NCBI RefSeq assembly: GCF_024139115.2
Contig: NC_085139.1
Span: 66,135,203-66,199,202 of the forward strand
Origin: Armigeres subalbatus
Lineage: Eukaryota; Arthropoda; Insecta; Diptera; Culicidae
DNA: 64,000 bases
Reading direction: 5' to 3'
Shown here in pieces: positions 30,600 through 41,109 of the stretch (its first letter is position 1; each line of letters opens with the position of its first letter). Both the position numbers and the translations under genes were made by a program. A model generated the notes under the pieces. It did no database searches. It worked only from the letters and a program-made list of their open reading frames with translations, and was not told where the DNA came from.

Positions 30600-31400
30600 A
30601 CTATTCTTCTTGCGGGCGTCCCACTAACGCAGAGTAGTGATCATTCCGATCCACAATAACACCATTCTTCTTGCGGGCGTCCCACCAACGCAGAGGAAGA
30701 ATCTACTGAATGCAGGCGTCTCACCAACGCAGAATAGTGATCATTCCGATCCACAATAACACCATTCTTCTTGCGGGCGTCCCACCAACGCAGAGGAAGA
30801 ATCTACTGAATGCGGGCGTCCCACCACGCTGAATTGTGATCATTCCGATCAACAATAACACCATTCTTCGTGCGGGCGTCCCACCAACGCAGAGGAAGAA
30901 TCTACTGAATGCGGGCGTCCCACCAACGCAGAATTGTGATCATTCCAATCCACAATAGCACCATTCTTCTTGCGGGCGTCCCACCAACGCAGAGGAAGAA
31001 TCTACTGAATGCGGGCGTCCCACCACGCTGAATTGTGATCATTCCGATCAACAATAACACCATTCTTCGTGCGGGCGTCCCACCAACACAGAGGAAGAAT
31101 CTACTGAATGCGGGCGTCCCACCAACGCAGAATTGTGATCATTCCAATCCACAATAACACCATTCTTCTTGCGGGCGTCCCACCAACGCAGAGGAAGAAT
31201 CTACTGAATGCGGGCGTCCCACCACGCTGAATTGTGATCTTTCCGATCCACAATAACACAATTCTTCTTGCGGGCGTCCCACCAACGCAGAGGAAGAATC
31301 TACTGAATGCGGGCGTCCCACCACGCTGAATTGTGATCATTCCGATCCACAATAACACCATTTTTCTTGCGGGCGTCCCACCAACGCAGACGAAAGAACA
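30600..31400. repeat. 100-bp tandem repeat inside the LTR element, about 8 copies
   Basis: ACCATTCTTC recurs at 30661, 30761, 30860, 30960, 31059, 31159, 31258 and 31357, so the unit is 99-100 bp. Each unit contains two copies of GCGGGCGTCCCACCA, one followed by ACGCAGAGGAAG and one by CGCTGAATTG or a variant. Copies are very similar, consistent with recent amplification. Confidence 0.92.
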
Positions 31401-32561
31401 CTTGAACGCGGGTGTCTTTTCACGCTTAACTAAAACAATAAAACTCTCTTTATTGAACTCCTCGCTGAACTAAATTTTTCAACAGAAAGATCAACATCAT
31501 TCAAAAAGTACTTTTACGAATTTTTGGCAACACAGGCCACCAACAAAATTCATCTAATCGAAATATTGTTTTATAAGCACAATACATCTAATCCACGTGG
31601 CATTGCAGATATTTTATGTCACAGTATCATTCGATTTCACTACACTCAGATACAAGAAGCATTGCGATTGCATATTTTCAGTAAATTCTGAAACAACAAC
31701 ATTGAACATAACACATAGTTTTGAAAATAGAACTTGTAAATAGTAATTTATGGAACGACTCTTTCTCATAAGTAAATTTCAAATTTTCATTCGACTTACT
31801 GAAAATCATTCCTATACTTTTTCAACGGTACTTTCAATTTTATCAATAACTTTATGTGTACTTCAACTTAAAAGCTTTACTGAAACCAGTTCATATATCG
31901 CCTTGCTCCGAAGTTAATCATATTTCACCATCGCACACTTGGAATAATCCATCAACAAACAAATCCTACACTACTCTTCTACTACCAAGTCTACTACTCC
32001 ATTTAACTAATCTAAAGAAAGCCTTACGAAAGTTACTCTGTTTTACAAATACCAATCAAAGAGTATGAACCATAAAATGCCAGCACATAAACGTCCCAGG
32101 CATCCGATGTTTTTACAAATTTCAAAAAACAGCACCCAAAGGCAGGGTCGGATAAAATCAAAACATCAAAAATCATTGTCAGAAAATCTCCATAAAAAGC
32201 TTTAAAAAAGTATTCTTCGCATAGATGTGTGCATTCTGAGCGCAGTTGAGAGAGTACACGTGAAAATAAACTCATTCTATCGAGGCTTTTATCATTATCA
32301 TTGTTTACAAAGCATTTCTTTGTTTTCTGTTAGAAATATCAGTCTTGCCTGTTTGCTGCTAGATTATTCATGTCATTACATTCTAGGCATAAAATGCTGA
32401 AGAAAACATTAATAAAAAGTAAAACGTAACAAACATCATTTTGTATTCGGATCTACCGGAATGTTCAAGCAGAATCATATCAAAACAAAACCTTAAATGT
32501 AAATAATCGGGCTGCCGCTATACGACTCATAAAATATCTTATAGCTAACTTCCAACAAAAC

Positions 32562-32774
32562 TCAACAAGTGAACGGTATGAATTCGGCGCAATCACTTAT
32601 GCAATGCGGCAAATCGAAGAAATAGTTGTAACTAATTAAAAAACAACACAATGACAATTCCACGTGAAAAATCGCAATGTGTGCACTGACAGGAGAGTTG
32701 CGGGTCTGTAGCAAAACATTTTGAAAATAAGAATCTCTCGAGTCCGCGGCTCCCAGCCCGAGAGCGGCATCCAC
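32562..32774 (-). CDS. Short ORF in the LTR-element leader, doubtful
   Basis: A 70-codon minus frame begins downstream of the primer-binding site and has no recognised domain. Its position is where a gag ORF would start, so it could be a gag relic, but it may equally be chance. No function is claimed. Confidence 0.2.
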   Translation of the reverse strand: MDAALGLGAADSRDSYFQNVLLQTRNSPVSAHIAIFHVELSLCCFLISYNYFFDLPHCISDCAEFIPFTC

Positions 32775-32920
32775 ACAGATATAACCATTACTCCTTACCT
32801 ATGCAAAAAAGCTTCGCCACTCCAACCTATTTTCGGCTTCCCGTGAAGTTCGTTCAAAACTGCTAAGCACACATCTTTACACAACATGATGGGTGATTCC
32901 ACAAGCAACGCCAGCACACA

Positions 32921-32938
32921 CTCCTGGCAGGATCGCCA
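32921..32938 (-). other. Primer-binding site of the LTR element
   Basis: On the minus strand TGGCGATCCTGCCAGGAG starts two bases after the 5' LTR. The complement ends in CGCCA as a tRNA 3' end would. The tRNA identity is not determined. Confidence 0.7.
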
Positions 32939-32940
32939 AA

Positions 32941-33137
32941 TGTGCAATTCAACATCGCACATACGAATCACCCATCATGTTTACATTGCTTGCACTCGCG
33001 ACTGACCTCGTGATGAAGGAAGAATTGACTGACCGCGAATATGTCTCTTGCATGCGATGGCTGCTACGATCTGTCATGTGACTGAATAACAGTATATTAG
33101 ACTTGTTCATGTTTATAGGCCTGTCCAACGCCACACA
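32941..33137 (-). repeat. LTR (5' LTR in element orientation)
   Basis: Second 197-bp LTR, followed on the + strand by the GTCTC target-site duplication. Confidence 0.9.
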
Positions 33138-33290
33138 GTCTCTCACATGGTGAACACGCTTGATCTTCGTACCTAGCAGTGCATAATCGTAGATAACCGG
33201 CTGCCTCTTTCGCGAAAACGTAATGACGGAGCACTTCTCCGGGTTGATAACCATACAGTTGAACCCTTTCAGGCCCAAATTTTTCTAAGC
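33138..33290 (-). pseudogene. Jockey-like RT fragment, 5' part of the interrupted ORF
   Basis: The minus frame reads CMVINPEKCSVITFSRKR, YDYALLGTKIKRV and then HVRD, the block that follows the palm in Jockey-type RTs. It stops at the LTR-element insertion and resumes at 29801. The upstream palm and fingers are missing. Confidence 0.7.
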
Positions 33291-33354
33291 CGTATTATCT
33301 AGTAAATTTAATATGTTCCATTTGTTTTCGTGATCAATTATGGAGAAATGACAA

Positions 33355-33425
33355 ATATTCTGAGTCATCCAAACCGTCCTTGAGTACAGAACTTGCGATC
33401 GACAATCACGGCTCTAGCTGTTTAC
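33355..33425 (+). repeat. Dispersed repeat, copy 1 of 3
   Basis: The words GAGTCATCCAAACCGTCCTT and GAGTACAGAACTTGCGATC recur, diverged, at 35085-35215 and twice within 56160-56400. No coding capacity; family unknown. Confidence 0.5.
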
Positions 33426-33936
33426 GTTATTATTATATGATGACAATGGATCGATCGCCGCGATTTTATGTTTCGGTTGCTAATCGATTGATTTTCGGCG
33501 AGAAATAAAACAAATGTTTGCCAGATTGTCCGGACGTTTCGGTCGATTCACTGGCCTTCGACCATCTTCTGCGGACTCTAAAATACACATATATATTGTC
33601 AAGAAAACATAAATAACACAAAATAATCACTCACAATCTTCCTGCCGCTTCCTTACTCTAAGACGGCCATTACTACTACTAGTTGTTTACATCTATTCTT
33701 ATTGTTACGTACTGCTATTGGGGGTTTTAAGCTTTGTTATAATTGAGTTATAGGCGGTTTTAAAATTCATTGCATCTTTCTGTTTGTTCACAACTTTATC
33801 GTCCCCTCTAATTTTAATGTAAAACGTTTCTGCTGTCAATCTTTTGTAACTATTACTAATTTGGTCAAGTATTTTTGTTTTGTCGAAGTCATCGAAGTCA
33901 GTCGTTATTATTATATGTATTCAAATATGGGGTTAG
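33426..33936. other. No gene recognised
   Basis: AT-rich sequence with nothing supportable. Confidence 0.5.
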
Positions 33937-35055
33937 GGACAAAAGGTCGAAAGACAAAACGTCGAAAGGACAAAAGGTCGAAAGACAAAACGTCGAAAGA
34001 CAAAAGGTCGAAGGGACAAATGGTCGAAAAGGACAAAAGGTCGAAAGGGACAAAAGGTCGAAAGGACAAAACGTCGAACGGTACAAAAGGTCGAAAGGAC
34101 AAAACGTCGAACAGGATAAAAGGACGAAAGGACAAAACGTTGAACGGGACAAAAGGTCGAAAGGAACATAAGTTTGAAATTGACAAGAAACTGAAACGGA
34201 GAGAATCAATCTCGCACCAGAGCCAAAGTTGACCTACACAGTTAGCAAAAACTCTGCTATTTTGTTTTTACAATTTTTACAAATTAAATAAAATTTATTC
34301 AATAAGTACCACTAATAGATGGATGTTTGAGTTTTCTAAATGACACTTCGATCAAATACCCCGGCGTGTATTATACGCCGGTGTATTTTCAATGCGTGTG
34401 CCTGCGTAGTATAGGACAACTCTTTCTCGCGAAATACAAGCTTTATTCATTTCTTAAAAAAAATCTTTTTAATCTATTTCAGAACTATCTAAATATTCAT
34501 AATCAGAGTTTATAATTATTTGCGAGCGTCTTAGGGGAAAATGTTACACGGTTTAAAAAAAAATGTCTTCCTTTTACTTCCACTAATTCGTTTTTTGGTA
34601 ACCAAATAACCAAAAAACGAATTAGTGGAAGTAAAAGAAAGACAATTTTTTTTAAACCGTGCATCATAATATTGTCTTATAGTAATTACTCCTTTTTAGA
34701 AAATTGCTCATTCTTCAACTTTGATTGATTGGATGAGTGCGTTATTTCTGCTTAAAGTTAAATGCATTGCATAAATTCATTTGGGATACAGCTTGTTATT
34801 AACTTATTCTTGATAGACCTTTTGTCCCTTTCGACCTTTTGTCCCTTTCGACCTTTTGTCCCGTTCGAGCTTCTGTGCCTTTCGACCTTTTGTCCTTTCG
34901 ACCTTCTGTTCCTTTCGACGTTTTGTCTTTTCGACCTTAGGTCGACCTTTCGACGTTTTGCTTTTCGACCTTTTGTCCTTTCGACCTTTTGTCTTTTCGA
35001 CGTTTTGTCATTCGACATTTTGTCCTTTCGACCTTTTGTCTTTCGACCTTTTGTC
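33937..35055. mobile_element. Foldback-like element tipped by minisatellite arrays, copy 1
   Basis: The left end is an array of GACAAAAGGTCGAAAG (33937-34170). The right end is the same array inverted (34815-35055). The interior shares AAACTGAAACGGAGAGAATC, ATAGATGGATGTTTGAG and AAATTGCTCATTCTTC with the copy at 36037-36980. There is no transposase. Long inverted termini made of tandem repeats are the hallmark of foldback elements. A hairpin at 34549-34659 is nested inside. Confidence 0.75.
34549..34659. repeat. Hairpin with ~50-bp arms
   Basis: CGGTTTAAAAAAAAATGTC on the left matches GACAATTTTTTTTAAACCG on the right, with CCACTAATTCGTTTTTTGGT and its inverse forming the inner stem. The two arms are nearly perfect. 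Confidence 0.85.
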
Positions 35056-35084
35056 ATAGATTCCAAATATGATCATAACATATT

Positions 35085-35215
35085 TGTAAAAACCAAAAGA
35101 CATGGTAAAATAGTGTTATGATATCCTGGGTTATCCAACCTGTCCTTGAGTTCAGAGCTTGAGATCTACAGCCATAGCTTTTTTCGCAACTAGAAGCTTG
35201 GATATTTTGTTGGCG
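35085..35215 (+). repeat. Dispersed repeat, copy 2 of 3
   Basis: It contains TATCCTGGGTTATCCAACCT, GTCCTTGAGTTCAGAGCTTG and TCTACAGCCATAGC, related to 33355 and 56160. Confidence 0.55.
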
Positions 35216-36036
35216 AAACCATTGGGCAGTTTCGAACTCGAGGAAGTGAGCTCCGTGTACGCCCTTCGCAATAATCTGAAACTAGCTGACTCACCGGTAC
35301 GGGAATCTAAGGGTCGTTGATGGACATTCGTACCACATGCACACTCAAACCAACATAAACTATCTCGAGCAGGAGTAGACTTGGAATTGAACTCGACTGA
35401 TGGAGGTTTTCCGTACTTAGGGGAGGCAAACATAGCATTACTGGAAGTCATAGAATCGGTTTTAAAACAAGGATCCCCCAAGGACGAGGCTTGACGGTTC
35501 CGTTATGAACCCGGTATGACGAAACACGATTCGAAAATTCGGCAAATAACCATGTGGCTCAGGGCTGGTCTTTCTAAAAATAGGCTACATCTGAAGCTGT
35601 TACAATTTAACTGTTTATTAGTGACGTCATACAGGGGTACATACTCTCATGCTGGTTCGACGGGATAGATCCGGATCTTGGTGGTTGTAGCTTTAGGAAT
35701 CGTTTTTGGCTTGGGGTACTGATTTGTGGACGGTGGGATCACCCTCTAGCGTTGCTCACAGGATTGCAACCGAAGATGGGCTGCTGGATTGCAGCACCGA
35801 GTGGATGTCGGATGGCAGACTGGATTTGGCTGCCGGATTGCAGACCGGAGAAGACGATGGAGTATCGGAGTAGGTAACACGACGAATATTGGGATTCGTT
35901 GCTCGTGCATACTGTTGGTTTGACGGAAGACGGATGCCAGTCGGCTCCGATCGGCAATTTTGCAAGATGGCCGCCCGTCATTTCGTTCACTCGATACCCG
36001 TGTACACAATCCTCCTGGCTGTCTATCGGGGGTTAG
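35216..36036. other. No gene recognised
   Basis: A 109-codon minus frame (35152-35481) and GC-richer sequence with GATTGCAGxCCGxxG words at 35760-35860 are seen, but no family can be assigned. Confidence 0.45.
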
Positions 36037-36980
36037 GGACAAAAGGTCGAAAGACGAAAGGTCGAAAGGACAAAAGGTCGAAAGACAAAACGTCGAAAGA
36101 CAAAAGGTCGAAAAGGACAAAAGGTCGAAAATGACAAAAGGTCGAAAGGACAAAAGGTCGAAAGGACAAAACGTCGAACGGGACAAAAGGTCGAAAGAAC
36201 AAAACGTCGAACGGGACAAAAGATCGAAAAAAATACCAATAAGAAATGCAAGAGGGACAAAAGGTCGAAATAGACAAGAAACTGAAACGGAGAGAATCAA
36301 TCTCGCCCCAGAGTTGGCCTACACAGTTGACAAAAAATCTGCTCTTTTATTTTTCATAATTTTTAACAGTCAAACAAAATTCAAACAGTAAGTACAACTA
36401 ATAGATGGATGTTTGAGTTTTCTAAATATCCCTTTGATTTGTCAAAATGGCGCACGCCGCACATAAAATATACCGGCGTGTATTACACATAGGTGTATTT
36501 TTAATGCACGCGTCTGCGTGGCTGAGGCGTGCACTATTTAGACAGATCAAAGTAACATTTAGAAAACCTAGATATACATCTATTATTTGCACTCATTGAA
36601 TGAATTTTATTAAAAATAGTGTTTTTTTTTACTTTGTTTTCAATTAAGTGAAAGTGAGTGAAAAAAATAATGAAAAATAAAAGAACAATGTTTTGCAAAC
36701 TGTATACGACAGCTCTGTCTCGCGCAATACAAATTTTAATTCAACATTTTTTCATCTCTAACAGAACTATCTAGATATTCATAATATTGTTTCATAGTCA
36801 TTACTCCTTCTTTGAAAATTGCTCATTCTTCAACTTTGATTAATGAGATGGGTGTGTAATTTCTGCTTGAAGTTAAATGCATTTCACAAATTCCTTTGGA
36901 ATACACAAAATTTGTTATCAACTTGTTCTTGATCGACCTTTTGTCCCTTTCGACCTTTTTGTCCTTTTCGACCTTTTGTC
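36037..36980. mobile_element. Foldback-like element tipped by minisatellite arrays, copy 2
   Basis: It starts GGGTTAGGGACAAAAGG like copy 1 and carries the repeat array to about 36270. Its middle is palindromic: 36395-36450 (AATAGATGGATGTTTGAG, TTTTCTAAAT) is inverted at 36545-36600. It ends in a short inverted array (36937-36980). No coding capacity. Confidence 0.75.
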
Positions 36981-37855
36981 CTTTTTTTTTAATATTTAAT
37001 GTTTTAATATTTTTAAACTATTATATTTCATATTTTTTATTTTCATATTTATATAATTTCATATTATTACACTTTCATATTCTAATTCGTTTATATTATC
37101 ATATTTTCTATATTTTTATACATATATCACATCATATTGCTTTTATATTTTTATATTTTCATGCTTTCACATTTTAATACTGTATATGTTCATATTTTTA
37201 TACTTCTGTATTTTTAAATTTCAAATTCCATACTTGAATCTTTTGTATTTTCATATATTTGTATTTTCTTTTTTCATGCTATCATACTTTCATATTTGAT
37301 TTTTTTTTGTCTTTCTTATATATTTATACTTTCATGTTGTTTTAATTTAATTTGCATATTTTCATATTTCTATATTGTCATCCGTTTTCATATTTATGTA
37401 TTTTTATATTTTTATTATTTAATTTTTTATACTTTTATATTTCCATGTTATATATTTTTGTGTTTTAATATTTTTATATTATGTTATTTTCAGATCTTCA
37501 TATTGTCATATTTTCAAAATTTTATACTTTAACATCAATTACCAGATACAAAAATATGAGGAAGGAAGCGTGAGAGTGTGGAGCATTGGAAGTTCTAAAA
37601 TATAAAATTTTCAATGTTCTCATGTTCTTATGCTTTTATGTTTTTGTGTGCTCATATTTTTGTATCTTCATGTTTTAATTTCATGTTTTCATATTTTATA
37701 TTTTCATATAGCAATTTTTATTCTTTCATTACATTATATTTTTATGTTTCTTATTTTTATATTATAAAATTTTCATAATTTCATGTTTTTTTTTATGTTA
37801 TAATATTATGTACCTTCATATTTTCATGTTTAACATTTTCATAGCCCACTACAAA
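36981..37855. repeat. AT-rich degenerate simple repeat
   Basis: About 870 bp of variations on TTTTATATTTTCATA, with almost no G. Open frames are low-complexity artefacts. Confidence 0.85.
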
Positions 37856-37879
37856 ACATCCCAGAAATGAAAGCTTCAC

Positions 37880-37955
37880 AACCTGCCATGTAACCTTTAT
37901 GCAGACGACGTCCTGGCACATAACCTGCTATCTGATACTCATAACATTCTAAATA
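37880..37955 (+). pseudogene. Possible RT motif C relic (YADD)
   Basis: A short frame reads NLYADDVLAHNLLSD, which resembles the catalytic YADD box of a reverse transcriptase. Only about 20 codons are visible before a stop. Chance similarity cannot be excluded. Confidence 0.25.
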
Positions 37956-38424
37956 ATAATTAAATTCTTTATAATTTCCAGCTTCTTCTACAAGAGATGT
38001 ACATCCCGAGTTAACTTCGGCTCCTAGTTGATGTTATATTCTATATAACATATATATAAAATTTGATATAATTTCTTATCATAATGTTATTCATTTCACT
38101 ACATATTTCTATACAACTACCATAATAAGAACTTAAAAAAACGCGGTGCGTATGGTACGGTATGTCCACGCATCCTTCAACCCCTGTAGATTCGTGATAT
38201 GTATCATGTTGAAGTGAATACTTGAACACGATACATCTCTAAGAACCATTTCTGCGGCAAACACAACGCAGTGGGCCTGGCCGCTTTGAAGTTTATGTCA
38301 TACCACTGATATGCTGTGAGCCTCAATATTAACAAGAAAAATTATTGGGCGTCATCTAACTCAATGATTTTCCAGGATGCTTTCTTTGTACTGGCTGCGT
38401 TTGTGTTCGATTAGATTAGATTTT

Positions 38425-38533
38425 CGACCTTTTGTCCTTTCGACCTTCTGTCCCTTTCGACGTTTTGTCCTTTCGACCTTTTGTCTTTTCGACCTTTTGT
38501 CTTTCGACCTTTTGTCTTTCGATCTTTTGTCAT
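38425..38533. repeat. CGACCTTTTGTC minisatellite, solo block
   Basis: Seven or so copies ending TTTTGTCATAGATTC, the same ending as the right tip of foldback copy 1. Probably a lone foldback terminus. Confidence 0.8.
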
Positions 38534-39174
38534 AGATTCGTCTATCGGCGACCTTGCCGGACATCAGTGCTGCGAAATACTCGGAGAAGAACAAGAAGAA
38601 AAAGGCCCTTTGTTCGGGCCTGAACACCACCAATAAATACCCTGCGACGTCACTGTAGCTATCATGTCACTTTTATTTAGATTTCTGGCCAATTGGATGT
38701 TTTGACGTAAGATTACGTCTTTCCGGAACATTGGGGGGTCATTCTGCAGTTTCAAATCTGAGACCGTCACGAAAAGTGGTCAGGAAGTATGGGCTAATAA
38801 CTCAGCCGTCTTTCAACCGATTTTAAAGATTTTGGTGTTAATCGATCGACGAACTTTTTAAGATTTTGCTCAACTATCGAAAAAACGCATTCAAAGTGCT
38901 GAACTATTGAAAAATTGAATTTCACTAGGCACTGAAAATCGGTAAACCAACCAATCGCGTATGTGCATCGCAAGCACATACATCAAAATCGTGCAACCTA
39001 CGGGCTCGAATCCAATCCTCAGTTCAATTAAATTTTCTCGGAGAGCGGGCACAACGATGACGCTCGTAGCAGCAGTCTCAGCAGAAAGTGGAACATCGAG
39101 AGGCCATCGCCAAAAGCAACAATCATCGGACTATCGTTTAGTTACTGCTAGTGACGCATTTTGGAAAGAAAATC

Positions 39175-39190
39175 GGTTCTTCTCAGGACC
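39175..39190 (+). promoter_or_regulatory. Perfect histone mRNA 3' stem-loop match
   Basis: GGTTCTTCTCAGGACC fits the replication-dependent histone consensus GG-YYY-U-HHUH-A-RRR-CC at every position. The 6-bp stem includes one T-G wobble. No intact histone ORF precedes it. Confidence 0.75.
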
Positions 39191-39834
39191 AAAATTTTAT
39201 GAGAAGAAATAGTTGTTTGCAAAAATGGCATCGATTACGGTCCCCGGATACCAGTGGCGCCACTGAAAATGTTTTCTTAATAGTGACTATTTAGCAGAAA
39301 AGTGAAATTTTTACGCAAGATACGGACTATCGTTTGTTTGCTATGAATGATTATAAAGGCGCATTGTGGATCAAAATCGATTCTTGTCAAATCTACTATT
39401 GTACGCAAGAGAAGGTAGAGCCGAAATATTTTCTTCAAAGTGCACATCATAACCGCCTGGCGACGGTAGAAAGTTGGAAAAGATAGCAATAAAAGTGCAG
39501 GAAGTATACAATGATGTCGTCTCACATCATTGAGTTGCGTTAGCAGTCAAATGAGATTTTCCCAAGATTCTGAATCCGGGATACTTGCCGTTTATTATTG
39601 GAAAGGCCCATCAATGGAAACAAAATCATCTTTTTACACAATAGAAATTCGAGCCGAGACAAAAATCTGCAAAAAAGGCAAATCATAATCACTTGGCGAT
39701 GGACAAAATTGTTTGTCGGTAGCAGCCCATGCGCTCAATGCATGGAGATGTTGCAAAACAATGAAATTCATTTTAAAATTTTGATTTCCGACGTGCGCGG
39801 TACGAAAATTCCTCTCCTCTTTGAGTGGGACTGT

Positions 39835-39850
39835 GGCCCTGAAAAAGGCC
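39835..39850 (-). promoter_or_regulatory. Histone mRNA 3' stem-loop of the H2B pseudogene
   Basis: On the minus strand GGCCTTTTTCAGGGCC matches the stem-loop consensus at every position. It begins about 30 nt after the H2B-like stop, the normal spacing, and is followed by a purine-rich AAAGAGGAGAGGA that could be the histone downstream element bound by U7 snRNA. Confidence 0.85.
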
Positions 39851-39879
39851 ATTTTAAGCAAAGCTACTTCCTCGTTCAT

Positions 39880-40065
39880 TCACTTGGTGACGACTTTGAA
39901 ACCCTCCGAAACGGCGGCCTTGGCTATCTCGACACGCACGAAGATGTCGTTTGCGATGCTGTTTATAATGCTCCACGCCTTCGATGAGACGTCCTTGATG
40001 ATGTTTCTCTGAGCCTTGCTGCCGCCGCTCGTAGCAATTATCGTTGCTGCCACCGCCCGTAGCAA
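39880..40065 (-). pseudogene. Histone H2B pseudogene (internally deleted)
   Basis: The minus frame contains DVSSKAWSIINSIANDIFVR followed directly by AKAAVSEGFKVVTK and a stop. This aligns with the H2B histone fold: the helix around SSKAMSIMNSFVNDIFERI and the C-terminal HAVSEGTKAVTK. The segment between them (loop, alpha-3 and the start of the C-terminal helix, about 35 residues) is missing, and the last residues after VTK are gone. The N-terminus does not match. Keeping a genomic-type 3' stem-loop and lacking poly(A) argues for DNA-level capture or decay in place, not mRNA retroposition. Cannot encode a working histone. Confidence 0.8.
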
Positions 40066-40420
40066 CCATCATTGCTGTTGCCTTCTCCGCAGCCTTTCTA
40101 CCGCCGGTGATGTCTGATTGGCGCTGCGATGCAATTGTCCTGCCGATTTTCCGAGAAAACCAGACTTCGGCTGGTCAGAATACGTTTGCATGGAGTCCGA
40201 GGCCCCGCCCCTTTGGGAGCCGTATCATTGGCATCGGCTTGCTTGCTCCGCCTTTCTTTCGTTCGATGCCAGTGCTTTCGTACATAACCAGGGACTCTTC
40301 TTCTTCTTCTTCTTCTTTTACTTCTTCAAAGTGCAAATTATAATCGCTTGGCGTCGGCAGCAGCGCAAGCGCTCTTCGGAGGGGGATGCTGCGAAAATTG
40401 ATTCGCATGGATGGTGTCTA
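40066..40420 (-). other. Upstream region of the H2B pseudogene
   Basis: Where the H2B N-terminal tail would lie, the sequence is repetitive (GCAGCAACGATAAT-like words) and no lysine-rich tail is recognisable. A (TTC)n run at 40290-40325 is a short microsatellite. Confidence 0.4.
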
Positions 40421-41109
40421 TCGCGTTTTAGCGGTAACTTATCGAGTGGCTGACATTGGGGTCAGTAGCAATGAAATGAAATTTTCTCTAGATTCTGCTT
40501 CGGTTTTGTCGCTGCTTATGATTGGGAAGGTGCATTACTGGAAACAAATGGGCTCTTTTCAGAATCATAATTTCACACGAGAGCCGAGATTGAGCCGAGA
40601 CAAATATTTTCCAAAGTACAAATCATAAGCTGTGTTGCTGCTTGTGGTTGGATAGGCGTATTGTGGAAAACAAATTGGATCTTATCATGACCATCATATT
40701 ACATGGGAGAACTTTGAGCTGAGACTGAGATAGTGTCTTTTGTATAAGTATATCTCAAACACATGCTATTTGAATTTTATATTATTATGCCATTGTTGTT
40801 TATAGTACACTTGGCCATAATTTTTCATTTAATCTTTTATGTTTCAACATGTCTTATTGTACTTGGTACAGTCATTTTAAATGCGAATGCATCTGACAAT
40901 AAGGATTAATGTTCCCGTGTTACAATTTCTTCGAGTAGAATCCAACTTAATCCGTGTTGATACAGTTGTTAACTCTGATCATGAAGATTCCGACGCCGGT
41001 GAAAATGTTGTGATGCAGTCCGCAAGAGCAGATGTCGATGATGAGCGTGGTGACGTTGAAGAAAACGTGTCTGCTGTCGCTGATGATGGCGAACATAGTT
41101 TCTTCACTT

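Larger units (their letters stand above)
29802..33137 (-). mobile_element. Non-autonomous LTR retrotransposon, identical LTRs, 5-bp TSD
   Basis: It is flanked by GTCTC at 29797-29801 and 33138-33142. Two 197-bp LTRs start TGTGTGGCG and end TTGCACA on the minus strand. A polypurine tract (AGAGAAGAGGGGAGA) abuts the left LTR, and a primer-binding site abuts the right one, fixing the minus orientation. The interior has no gag or pol, only a short possible leader ORF, a 100-bp tandem repeat and AT-rich sequence. Identical LTRs point to a recent insertion driven by another element. Copia-like affinity is suspected from the short LTR and is not proven. Confidence 0.88.
39379..40692 (+). repeat. Degenerate stem-loop repeat units
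   Basis: Weaker stem-loop-like words recur on the + strand at 39379 (GATTCTTGTCAAATC), 40551 (GGCTCTTTTCAGAATC) and 40677 (GGATCTTATCATGACC). Each is preceded by TGGAAA(C)AAAT-type sequence and most are followed by GAGCCGAGA and TTCAAAGTGCA. They look like diverged tandem copies of a histone 3' region. Confidence 0.55.

Noticed and set aside
30600..31400. Possible CRISPR-like array
   Set aside because: Units are contiguous 100-bp tandem copies without unique spacers, inside a eukaryotic LTR element.
33937..34170. Lysine/arginine-rich open frames (repeated DKRSKGQKV words)
   Set aside because: They are translations of the GACAAAAGGTCGAAAG minisatellite and exist in several frames on both strands.
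35152..35481. 109-codon minus frame
   Set aside because: It overlaps the dispersed repeat copy and has no recognisable domain.
36981..37855. Hydrophobic open frames (36896-37177, 37296-37532)
   Set aside because: Products of the AT-rich simple repeat.
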